From Symsagittifera roscoffensis (taxonomy: Eukaryota > Xenacoelomorpha > Acoela > Convolutidae), in NCBI RefSeq assembly GCF_963678635.1, contig NC_087071.1:1168537-1232536 (forward strand): 64,000 bases of DNA, given 5' to 3'. Shown one piece after another: positions 10,848-21,965 of the stretch. The notes below the pieces were generated by a model that searched no databases, was not told the DNA's origin, and saw only the letters and a program-made list of their open reading frames with translations. Every line of letters begins with the position of its first letter. The first letter of the stretch is position 1. A program made the position numbers and the translations under genes.

Positions 10848-13800
10848 AAAATTTGGACAATTTCATTTCTCTTAGAAAGCCCGAAAAACGATGAATTTCA
10901 ACCACCAGATCTTAAAATTGATTTTTTAATCGACTCAGGCACAGAATCAAATATCAATAATATCCCTACTTGGAATGAAATCAGATTACTACACCCAAAT
11001 TTAAAACCTCTAGAGACATCTAGTAAATTAGCAACAGCACAAGGATCAACATTAAAAAATTATGGAAAAATCCAATTGTTCCTTGTTCCCACAAGAACAA
11101 TGGAACAAAATAAAATTTTGACTAAACCATTCAAACAAACATTTCACATTACCGATATCAAACACAATATCATTGGCATACCATTTATCACTAAATATAT
11201 ACCGACAATAAATATATTAAATAGTAAATTACACATAAAGGATAAATATACAAAAATGAAAAACACAGCTTTAACATTTTTTCAAAGATCAAACAAACAA
11301 CCACCATTTTTTTCCAAATTTTACCCTATTTATAATCAGGAACAAAAATACCTAAAACCACTATCAGGATCCATCTATAATTTCTCCATAAAACAAGTTC
11401 ATCAATACGACAAAGGTCAAAATAGACATCAACTCTTTATGTCAGATTTCGAATTTAGACCTATTCACAAACTTTTCAAAATCACAATTTCATCAATAAA
11501 ATATGAAAGAAATACTAATTCTGATATTATTTCACTACACGTGTTTAATTATACACCAAATAAAATAACACTACCCCTAGGATTATTAGGATACTGTGAA
11601 ACAAATGCTACAACTTCACCTGTAAAAGAAATAGCATTCGGAGTCAATAATATATTAAAATTACTAGATATTTGTCAATCCACAATTCTTGGTGAAGAGT
11701 TATCTGTAAATAATATTATAAGCAACGAAAAGAGAAATACAGATAGTTTCACAAAAACTCCGTATTTCAAACCCACTTTCAATATAACAAGTTATACAGA
11801 AGTCCAACAGAAATTTTCGACCATGTTTAATTTTCAACATTCACAAATAATACAAAATGAATTTGATAAGTTAGCTAAACAGCTAATAAAAAATTCATCA
11901 GTCTACGCAACATCAAAATTTGACGTTGGAAAAGTTACTTCAACTCTACACCTTCCAATAAAACCAGACGCAGTTTTCAAAAAGCAAAGAGCAAGCAAAG
12001 TATCAATTCACTTACATGACAAAGTCAACAGATTACTAAACATTTTAGAACAATATGAAATTATATCACCAGTTAATAAAGAAGAACAACCAAAAGGCAA
12101 CACATTTATCAACCCTGTTATCATTCTAGCAAAAGGCGAATCACTAAAAATAGTTCTAGACTCTAGATATCTCAATTCACTAATTGATGAATCTAAATGC
12201 AATTGGCCTATTGAACCAATACAAGTAATCTTAACAAAAATTAATGGAAAATACTTCACAATCGCAATTATGAACAGAGCTTATAACCAAAAGCCATTAG
12301 ACGAACAGTCAGGACGTTTAACGCAATTCGTTATTGGAAACAAACAATACGAATTTAACCGATTATTCTATGTAATATCCATAGGACCAGCAGCTTTTTC
12401 AGCCTTCATGAGTAAAATTTTTAGACCGCTAATACTAAAGAAAACCGCAATCACATATTTAGTCGATGTCTTTATGCAATCACAAACCAAAGACGAAACG
12501 TTTACAGTTTTAGAACAATATCCTAAATTTCTTCAGAACGAAAATCTGAAAGCAGCCCCAGACAAATCACAGTTCTTTTTAACACGAGTAAAATTTTTAG
12601 GACATAACATCGAACGAAACACTGTTACTCCATTAAAGTCCCGCATTGACGCAATTCAAAAACTTCAACCACCAACAAATAAAAAGACAATTCAAGAATT
12701 CCTCGGAATGTTAAATTTCCTAAGTAAATATGTTTACAAAATGCAATTATACCTAAGACCCTTTTATAACATCCTCTGACAACAAAATAATTTTGAATGG
12801 ACCACTGAACATCAAACACGATTTAAAGAAATTAAAAAACTTCTAACAGAACAAATATCAAACACAATTCCAGACCGCAATCAACCATTTTACGCAATGT
12901 GCGATGCTTCAAATTTTGGCATCAACGCAGCATTATTACAATCACATAGTGAAACAAATAAAATGAATCTAATATCAGCAAAATCACGACTATTTCCACA
13001 AGCCGAAATACGACTTTGCACTCTAATGAGAGAGTGTACAGCTATAATTTACAAACTCACAGAATACGATTTTCTGATACTTGGATCAAAACATCCAACA
13101 GTTTTATTCACAGATCATAAACCAATTATATTTCTTTTTTCACAAAAGTCTCATCCAAATCATAGAGTTTATCGATTTCAACTAATTCTAATGAAATTCC
13201 CAAATTTACACATAGTTTGGACAGCAGGAAAAAATCTTGCATTACCAGACACATTAATTAGAAATACACCACCAGAACTACTTACACGAAAAACTACAGT
13301 CGAAATACCAAAAAATATTAAATTTTATCTCGCAAAAGACGAAACATCACACCGATTAGAATGTAAAAACGCAGTAAAAACAGATATTGATCAACCACAA
13401 ATAAATAATTTACAGCATTTCCCAGTCTACCTAGATTGTCAAAATAATCACTATGAAGTTGATTTATTAGGAACATTAACATTTAAACCAATTCCACACT
13501 CACAATGGATAAAAAATAACACTCAGCAAAAGAAAGTCAAACAACAATCACAAAAAAAACTTTTTTTTCCACTCAATGAAAAAGAAAATTTAACCGGTAA
13601 ATTAAATTTATCAGGACCACAAACAAAAGACACAAAATATACGATAAACCAAGTTTTTAACCTTCATGACCCACTTGACACGATTTCCCTATCAAAACTA
13701 GAAATTAACAAAAATTTCCCACCAACAGAGAAAATCATACTTGAATTTTTAAAACAATATCAAAATTTAGACCCAGTAATACGACAACTCAAATCATGGC

Positions 13801-13943
13801 ACAAATATAAAACAAAACCAGCAAAAGCACAACTGCCTAACCAGCAAGAGTGTGTTAGGAAACAACACACTCTCCGATATTTTCGAAAATTTAATAACAC
13901 AATGATCAACGAAAATACAGATTTTTTAAAAAATATCAATTAG
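10848..13943 (+). pseudogene. pol: Pol part 1: protease, reverse transcriptase, RNase H
   Basis: Processes Gag-Pol and makes cDNA. The aspartic protease active site is IDSGTES (GAC at 10932). RT motifs of the Ty3/gypsy type follow: NPVIILAK..LKIVLD.RYLN (about 12108-12180), motif A (12255-12285), GPAAFSAFM (about 12385), the catalytic box (12456-12475), and FLGHNI (about 12594). RNase H begins at YAMCDASNFGINAALLQ (about 12888), with FTDHKP (about 13110) and PDTL (about 13245). Damage: the motif A Asp is Ile (ATT 12267), the second-to-last position of the YLDD box is Val (GTC 12462), and a TGA at 12777 splits RT from RNase H. Element 2 keeps Asp in motif A but also has a broken YLDD box. The junction with gag lies in an A-rich stretch with frame changes. 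Confidence 0.9.
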
Positions 13944-13948
13944 ATGAT

Positions 13949-15478
13949 TCTAAAGTCTCCTGTCTTCGTTTAAGTATGATATTAATAGCATTTAACATTT
14001 CTCATACACAAAATACAAAAGGACACTCCGGATCATTAAAAACATATTCAAGTTTTACACAAATTTTTTACTTTCCGAATGCCCCAATTTGGATAAAAGT
14101 ATTTTGCAATGATTGTATATTAAGTCAATTAAACAAATTTTATCCAAATCAGAAACAACTAGCACAAAAACAAGATTTTAAAGGACAAAGTCTATATTTC
14201 AATCACAGAATATCATTCGACACAAAAGGACCAATTTCCTCATCCTCAGAAGGAAACTCCAACATTATGGTCATTGTTGATGCATTTACGCATTATGTAG
14301 CACTCAACCCAGTACCACATTGTAACGCTTATTACGCTTACACAACACTCTACGAACACTGGATAGCTAAATTTGGACTACCAGAAATTCTAGTAACAGA
14401 CAATGGTACAGAATTCTTCAACAATGAAATCATCACATTATGTCACCTATACAATATCAAACATAAACCACGTACATCTCATGCACCTTGGACAAACGGT
14501 TTAGTCGAAGGTATGAACCGTTCATTTCAAGAATACCTTGGATGTATCATAAATGGAAATGACACACGATACACAGAATGGTCAACAGATGAAAAGTTAT
14601 TCCCATTATCATACAGTTCTAAAACAACGACACCTTTAGGAATGTCACCATATGAAATGGTTTTTAAACAAAAGCCTAGAAAACCAATTATGTTCACCGC
14701 AAATGCACACAAAAAAGCACAAGGACATTGCAAACCAAATAAAGATTCAGTATGCTATAACCTACCATTACACACACATGATGAAGATCATTTTCATCAC
14801 CCACAAATTCTCAAACTAGCCTCCGGTACACACACCGAATGGATTTTAAACAGAGACAAAAAGCATAATGAAATCTACCAAAAAGTAACAAAGAAGTTGT
14901 TACAACGGCAAAACATCAATAACCAAATTAATCTACGATTTACACCAGCCACTGATTTAAAAATTGGAACATTTGTTTTGATACCAAATTTTCAAACACA
15001 AAAAGGAATATCCAAGAAGTTACAACAACTTCAAAAAGGACCCTACCAAATAATTGCTAAACCCACTGAAGTAACATATAAACTCATAGACACCACAAAA
15101 AAAATAATTGTTCAACATAGAAACAATTTTTTTTCCTTATTATCCGAAAGAATACGCAACGCCTTACGCGAATTAACCCAATTATATTCTTTCACCGGTT
15201 TGAAAGTCATTCAAAATAACACACAAATAGAACCAGAAATAAACGAAACTGAAGATAATCAACGTACACAAATTCAAAAACAAGACAAAAATCACAAAGA
15301 CGCAACTCAGATAATTTAGGAAAAAAAAATAGAAAAATGATAGAAAAAATTTTGACACAAGAACAAAAAGAAAAATCTTCACATAGAGAATCATCAAGAC
15401 GTAGAAATCAACCACGTAAAAATTATAAAACATTCATCCCACAATCTAAAATATTAAAGAAAGTTGAATTTCAAATAT
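13949..15478 (+). pseudogene. pol: Pol part 2: integrase
   Basis: Inserts the cDNA into the genome. The N-terminal zinc-binding pattern is H-X5-H (SHTQNTKGH, about 14000) followed by CNDC (about 14107). The catalytic triad is complete: Asp at 14219 (ISFDTKGP), Asp at 14399 (VTDNGTEF) and Glu at 14507 (GLVEGMN), with exactly 35 residues between the last two, the DX35E spacing of retroviral-type integrases. A basic C-terminal tail (LIPNF....KGPYQI then HRNNFF) resembles Ty3 C-terminal domains. A TAG at 15317-15319 ends the long frame, but the same frame stays open to TGA at 15476, and the tail (S.HRESS) is shared with element 2, so the original protein ended near 15478. It is in a different frame from RNase H, so at least one indel separates them. 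Confidence 0.88.
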
Positions 15479-16306
15479 GAACCTTTTTCTTCTTCACAGA
15501 ATTCATACCTAATACACGTCTCAAATAATTTGAACTTCCATATTTTCAAAATAACATGCTGCAACAGACGCAGTAATTCTAGTTCACATTCAACCAATAA
15601 GATTCACTCAGATTCACTAGCCTTCCATATCTCTAACACAAACCTATTAGCCGACAGACATTAATTTTCCGGCATATCTATAACTAAAACTTTACAACCT
15701 CCAGGTTAAAAATAAGCAACTTGCTAAAACTTGACAATTAAAATAAATACCACAATAATATTCCAACCCTCCCCTATCTAATAATACAAAGATCAACAAT
15801 ATTTTCCCAACTTTGCCCTCAAAAACCCCCCAACCAAAAATGACAAATTAGCCCGAAGTAGAAAAGAACCATGATCATTTGGCCTAAAGTACAAATATCT
15901 CAGAAATACCCCAAATTATCCACCAAGTAAAAATAAAGTAAAGAAGACCTCCCGAGCACCATAAAACAAGCCCCCAACAATTTTTCAAGAAACTCAACCC
16001 ACTTGTCGAAAAATCAATAAATAATCCGACCACACTTGAATTTAGCCCCAGAAATTCAAAAAAAAACTCGACGAACGAATCATTTTCTTGAATGATTCTC
16101 TTCCCTACAGTCACCATTATGAAAAATTTAATCTCAAACTTTCTCATAAAACTTTTTCTAATTTCTAAACTTTTGATAATTTTTTTCATTGACGTTTTTG
16201 AAGTTTTTATAGTTATCTTAATAATTTTTTGTAACCTAACTTTAATTTTTTACACCCTATTTACAATATATTTCCATCTTTCCCTACTCATTGACCACAT
16301 TTTCAG
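15479..16306 (+). other. Pol-to-env spacer with pyrimidine-rich tract
   Basis: No conserved protein. Frames here (for example 16092-16331, all Leu/Ile/Phe) come from a T-rich tract that leads into the splice-acceptor-like site at 16301-16307 and are not open in element 2. Confidence 0.55.
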
Positions 16307-16308
16307 GT
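16296..16308 (+). promoter_or_regulatory. Conserved 3' splice-site-like sequence before the env cluster
   Basis: A T/C-rich stretch ends in TTTTCAG|GTACGA (boundary 16306|16307), 25 bases before the small membrane ORF. Element 2 has CTACAG|GTACGA at the same place (46621-46628, minus strand) although the upstream tract has diverged. Subgenomic env messages of Ty3-like retroviruses are made by splicing, so this is a plausible acceptor. The donor was not found. Confidence 0.45.
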
Positions 16309-16331
16309 ACGATAATTTAAAATCTATTTAA

Positions 16332-16520
16332 ATGATACGAACAATTTTTAGTAGAACAGATATTTTTCTACTATTCATAGTTTTTCTCACATTTTTATCA
16401 TCCCTAATCATGACAATATGCAAATGTGTAAAAAAGGCAATAGTCACATTCGCCCTAGCTACAACCCTTTTGATTTTATTCATTGAAGAATATTATAACA
16501 AACATAAACCTTCTCACTAA
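16332..16520 (+). CDS. Small membrane protein, 62 residues, two helices
   Basis: Starts MIRTIFSR and ends KPSH before TAA. It contains two hydrophobic segments (residues about 10-27 and 38-51) separated by a short loop CKCVKKA, giving a hairpin in the membrane with both ends likely on the same side; the tail is EEYYNK plus basic residues. Element 2 encodes a protein of exactly the same length at 46408-46596, about 75% identical, with start, stop, both Cys and the Lys pair kept. It is the first ORF after the acceptor-like site and precedes env, the position of accessory or viroporin-like proteins in viruses, but no family was recognised. Function unknown; a membrane-permeabilising or envelope-partner role is speculation. 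Confidence 0.7.
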   Translation: MIRTIFSRTDIFLLFIVFLTFLSSLIMTICKCVKKAIVTFALATTLLILFIEEYYNKHKPSH

Positions 16521-17760
16521 AATTCTTAATTTATACAGAACACATTTCCAAAATTGCTAACCAACTATCAACAAATCCGTCTTCACCGACATCTCCCCAA
16601 GAAAACCCAACAGTACCTACAACTACCCAAAACCCCCAAACATCTACACGAATTTCATTTCAAGATAACCCATCCACTTTTGAACGACACGCCCGCTTAT
16701 CTGAACCTCTTGAACCAGTTCAGAGACAAGCTTCACTAAGTGAACCATCATATAACTTATACCCCACACTACAACATGACTTAAATCGAATTCGACACAT
16801 CAGTCAAAATCAAAATACAATTGAAGTAAATAGACAAATAAAACATCCAAGAAGAAATAGAAATTTTCAAACTCCTAGAATCACTTTTAGCATACCTCAA
16901 TCTCCAACTCCATCAAATTCAGAAAACTCTAGTATAACACTACCAGATACCCAACGCTAACTCCACAACAAAATACACCTAATATTCCCTCAGAATTAGG
17001 ATCAACAACAACATCAGCACAAATACGTGAAAATCCTTTTAACCCACCAAATCCAAACGAACGATTACCCTATTGGACAACACAATCCTACCCAGAAGGA
17101 GAACCAAACGTAGTAAACGACCCAATAGATAGTTCATCAGATACAACATAATCATCTTTACCAGAAACACTATCACTTCCATCGACACCATCGATAAGTC
17201 AAATTTCACCATCATTTTTCGCATTAAACATTTGACACGATATTGACGCTCGATACAGTGAACAATCTACAAATATACCCCTAAGATTAGATTGGAATAC
17301 ATTTTTAGCACCTCCTCCATTATTCGGACAACATAAAGAAAGCCACCGACTACACAGCTGGGCACTAAATTGATTACAATATAGATAAGATATCCACGAA
17401 GATATCCGAGAACACAACGTTCAAATATTACATCAAAACAGACTTCAACTAAAGTTCGAAATAACAGTTAGACTTATTAATATTGTAAAACATCCTTGTC
17501 CATTAAGCCCCCCAGATATAACAGCTCAGACATTACCACCACCCTTTATAACAACGGAAGTAATATATAAATACAATAGATATACAAAAAATACAATTGG
17601 ATATATAGCTTTTTTTATAACCCATACTCTGGACTATCATACACATGTATATTTTAAAGATATTGACATTTCAACACATCTTTTTACTTATATTTTCCGA
17701 CCAAAGCATAAATCCATCTCCTCGCACAGGACCTCAAGATTTATTAGTAACACACTATGA
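16508..17760 (+). pseudogene. Pro/Ser/Thr-rich protein overlapping env start, unknown
   Basis: The first half (16508-16960) is rich in Pro, Ser, Thr, Gln and Asn and has no ATG; the shared text includes ISFQDNP, RLSEPLEPV.RQASLSEP, HPRRNRNFQTP and IPQSP. After a frameshift at about 16958 it continues with RENP, LPETLSLPSTPSI, then a more ordered part (17230-17640) with PLRLDW, APPPLFGQH, PLSPP.ITAQ and YTKNTIGYI. It stays open to TGA at 17758, so it overlaps the env start by 116 nt in another frame. Element 2 has the same protein (45169-46407, minus). Stops in element 1 include 17149, 17233 and two near 17375. How translation starts is unclear: it lies in the -1 frame after the membrane ORF in element 1 but +1 in element 2. 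Function unknown; possibly a matrix- or tegument-like protein. Confidence 0.55.
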
Positions 17761-20266
17761 TTGTGAAGAAAATGAACAAAAAACATTACACAAACATGCA
17801 ATAAATCAAGTAACACAATGCGAAACAGAACCACCAGCCATAGAAACTACAAACGTAATAGCAACATTATATTCAAAAGCCCGAGCAACGACAGTCACAG
17901 GATATAAATTTATAGCAACATTTTCCGAAAAGAAAGTACATTGCTCACAAGTTTCTAACGGAAATAAAAACAGACTTGATCACGAATCATTTTACCAAAG
18001 CAATACACTCAGACAGAAAAATTGTAAAATTCCATGTCGTCGGCGATTCCGTACATCAAGCAGAACTTGAACGCTATCAAGGTCATATACAATTAGACGA
18101 AAAATACCCATACAATGGCGCACACGGACACTTAACTTATGATATGAAAGATAATCATTGGATACCACACATTGGAATAAATAACCCTTCATATTGCAAA
18201 GCAGATACAAAAAATAAAGGATAACAAGAAATAATGTTTTTTGATTGGAAAATACAACTTGCAAAAATACAACTCACACGAGATTTATCAGATAGCACAA
18301 TGATCTATCAAGGAATTCGTTTACCTTGTAAAAATGATCAAAGATATTGTGACCCTACAACGAGAACCCAAGCAACAATTGTTTGGTTTCCCAAAGATAC
18401 ATGCACAACATTTCAAGTAGCAAAAATACACGCCCGAATGATAAGTTTCACGAAAAATATTTTATACAATCAATTCCATATGAACAAGTAAATCCATCAC
18501 GAAAACAAAGTACTGATTTTCGAAACATCCATAATATAGAAAATAAATTAACACGTTTTCAAATATACCAAGAAACAGAACTCGCATGCAAATACAGAAA
18601 CCCACTTCACAAAACACAATATTCTGAAATATTAGTTGAATGCGAAAAAGGTTTCGACATGACCACTGGAAAAATAAAAATTGACCCTTATGCCACAGGT
18701 CATCCTCTACACGAAGAAACTTCATATATACCAGTTAACTTTCAAAAAAGTAATGGTCAACCTGGCGGACACCTAAAGCCACATGACACTAGATGCACAC
18801 TTTTACAAGAACTATCACTAATGAATAGTTCGTAGTTTGGTAATATTCACTATGATATCCACTTAGATATCAAGTTAGACTACACGATTAGTCGAACTTT
18901 TCAAGAAATGTCACTCTCCGAATTAGAAACACTTCATCAACTATGCGAATTAGAAAGGACACAAAGCCTACAGTCACTTGCACTAGCAGTATTAAAAATA
19001 CCCTATGCAGGAGATTTATTATCAGGAAATAGATCAAATTTTCTAGACTACGAAGGAAACATTTTATGGTTTTATACTTGTACCAAAAAAGTATCACCAC
19101 TATATGTTTTTGAAGATAAAAGATGCTATAAAAGAATCTCTATCATTTATAAAAATAAAGTACATTTTGTTGACACACTTTCAAGACGAACATATTTTTG
19201 GGATACCGCAGTCCCATGTGGATCAGAAAATAGCCTCAATGTAGTACAATTGAACCCTGATGAAGACAAATATTATCTTCTTACCCCATACCCCACGTTA
19301 ATGCAGTCACTCAAAAAATTTTCACCCGAAAGCATTAGAGCTTTTGCTCGAAACCCAAATAACGATTTACAATCAATTGGAATATATTCAAAATCCGATA
19401 TCCAACATCATATTAGAACACAACAATTCCAGTAATTATTAACACAAATGGACACTATACAAATACAATCAATTGAGCAAAATTGAGCAGGATTTGCAGA
19501 CATTTATACACAAGACTACAGCGGATATTTTAAAGACATTAAAGATTATACATATTTAAACGGTGAAAAATACAAACCACAACATATTTCACCAATAAAT
19601 ATTTTCAGTTTTGTAACATTAAAAAACGAAATACTCGCTCTTCTAGGATGGCCCTACTACATCTTAGAAAGATTGACTATTTTATACGCTATGTTTTAAT
19701 TTATTGGATTTCTTTTCTCACTACTAAAAGGCATCTTTAATACATGCGCTATACACACACAAGTCAACCGTCAAGCCAGTGTAGAACGCATATTATTTGC
19801 AGGATTTTTTGGAATACTCTCCTCATCTAATAATAAAATACTTTTAGACGCACAAATCAACGAATATAACACAAAACTAGCCGCAAGACCAAATCCATAC
19901 GACGAAGAATACAACAATGTAGATACAACGCCTACAGCACCACAAATCCCAGCCTTACCACAAAATCATCCCTTATCTTTAGTTCCCAGAAATTCTAGAC
20001 ACTTAGCTATCACAAATAACCCAAATTTTTGACCAAATTTAATCCAAAGCCCTATTCAGCATATAACGACAAATCTTTCACAAAATGGTAATACATACGA
20101 ACAAATTATAGCACAACCCCACACTATCACTTTTCAATCTCAACATAATCATTTTTTAGCCCACGATGAGCCGACAAATTGGAGCCCTCCGCCGTTCAAA
20201 TTTCCACCCAGCCAATCTCCAAAACCCAATCCCAATTATCCCACTTTTCGTTTTTCCCCCACCTGA
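17645..20266 (+). pseudogene. env: Envelope glycoprotein, chuvirus-like pattern
   Basis: Probable membrane fusion protein for extracellular spread. It starts with a signal peptide (17645, hydrophobic to about residue 18), then THYDC....INQVTQC, VTGYK...FSEKKVHC, QATIVWF...CTT...IHARM (about 18370-18445), a C-rich middle, and W.YTC..KVSPLYVFEDKRCYK and FVDTLSRR (about 19060-19190). A hydrophobic stretch at about 19630-19740 would be the membrane anchor, followed by a second hydrophobic stretch (about 19795) and a long tail. The YDC / VxxC opening, W....C block and C...CY.R.(P)I..FVD pattern recall glycoproteins of chuviruses and of retroelements that captured them; this is from memory of the pattern, not a search. 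Frameshifts near 17985 and 18445 and stops at 18222, 18833, 19436 and 19699 inactivate it. Element 2 has the counterpart at 42590-45290. Confidence 0.65.
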
Positions 20267-21965
20267 TTTTCCAATTATTAATATACCATCTAGCACGAGT
20301 TCAGACACTAACTCAGACATTTCAGTTTTTGACAATATTTCACAATTTAATAACTCAGACCTCGAAACCCCCAATGAATTTGCCAACTCTGAACCCTCTC
20401 CTTCCACCTATTCCCAAACCAACCCTTCAAATTTTTCACAACCCCTTTTTCAACCCATCAATGCCAGTCAACCACTACCATCCCTTTCCACTCCCTCTCA
20501 TGCATCCCAAGTTACCCCAACCTATACTCCATCCCTTTCTGACAGATAATTCCCCAGATATCCCACAAATCTCCTCCGAACTAGATAATTATATTACCCT
20601 TCAACAACAAATTGTACACACCCATACCCTTACCATCCATCATCTATCATCCGTAACCACATCATCTGGCCCACCAACACCTACACCGCTATCGGACTAT
20701 ACCCATCATTAGCTCAATCATCAACATCCACTGAAACATCCACTAGCACTAACCGAGCTTATCGCTCATTTAAACGCAAATTCCCAAATCACCCATTCAC
20801 AACTAAACCCGGCACAGCTAAAGAATATATTAACCACCCACAACATCAAAATACCAAAGCTTTTCTCCAAACAAATTTACCATTATTTCCTCAATACACC
20901 TTAAATACTCCCACCACTAACGATGACATTAGAAATTTTGTTGACGAGCACGTCCTAATGCCAACACTACATTGGAAATCATACTAACACTACACTAACC
21001 CTCTCTTTCTACCACTTTATAACACATTACCCGATAATGAAAAATGCAGAAATATGTTACATAGACAAACAGCCCTAACACCAAGTCAATTAACATACGT
21101 TGGATTTGAAAAATTACTCAAATCATTTATCGCACCCCGAGCTAACGATTTCACCATCGAAAATTATAATCACAACATCATCCGCCCTAACCACGATCAA
21201 TTTTTAGACGACGACCGTTTTGCTAACCCACAACTAATCAAAAAACTTTCCATTAAAACACCATATCTATTCACAATTAACATTTTTGATAAAAAGAACG
21301 ACCACATACTCTCTGAAGCTCTCATCGACACACAAGCATACCAAAGTTTTCAAGATAAATTTCAATTATTTGCACTAACCTTCCACTTCCTTACACCACA
21401 GGAACGTGATTTGCACTGCTCCCACGATATTATGTTACGCACTAAACAGACAAAAACTTATACATACTACCGTTTCATACAAAATCACTTTGATTTAGAT
21501 ACACCCTCAAGACAACCCCGCCACCGTTTTCAATTTATTAACACAAGGTACACATCACCATTTTTTCTTAATTTTACTTATTGTATCAAAAATACTAACC
21601 TCCACGGCATCCTCCGTAACTACGATCCCGTTCACCAAATGTATATATTTTGCCCCATCACGAAGATTTTCCAGGACGAATAATCCAGACCCTTCCTCAT
21701 CTCGCATGAATTCCTACAACCAATTGAAATTCCCATTCTAGAGTTCATCCATACTACCAAATATAATCATAAAATTTATAATCTAATACAACACACACCT
21801 CATGAATTCGCAGTAGGCACCGAAGAACTAAATATCATCAAAGCACTTGATTTGCTTTGGCCACTGCTACAAACTAAAAACATCACCCACACATTAGCTA
21901 AATTATTAACATCATCTGAATTAATCCAAGAACTCTTCCCACATGCCATTTTCCCCGAAGATTAA
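20166..21965 (+). pseudogene. Tail gene after env, about 600 codons, unknown function
   Basis: Starts ATG 20166 (MSRQIGALRR), overlapping the env end by about 100 nt, and runs to TAA 21963-21965 with frameshifts near 20545 and 20705 and stops at 20984 and 21681. The first 200 residues are Pro/Ser/Thr-rich and probably disordered (DTNSDI.VF..ISQFNNSD, EPSPSTY); the rest looks globular (QTALTPSQLTYVGFEKLL, ERDLHCSHDIM.R, THTLAKLLTSSEL). Element 2 keeps both ends (41503-42687), including PIEIPILE and TPHE.AVGTEEL..IKAL.LLWPLLQTKNI, but lacks about 680 bp of the middle. No known retroelement domain was recognised, nor any membrane segment or zinc motif. Position after env and strong conservation suggest an element gene, not filler. 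Confidence 0.6.

Noticed and set aside
16092-16331. Very hydrophobic 79-residue frame before the small membrane ORF
   Set aside because: It comes from a T-rich tract leading to the splice-acceptor-like site, and the same region of element 2 is full of stops.
16497-16530. Programmed -1 frameshift from the membrane ORF into the Pro-rich ORF
   Set aside because: No slippery heptamer, and the frame relation is -1 in element 1 but +1 in element 2.
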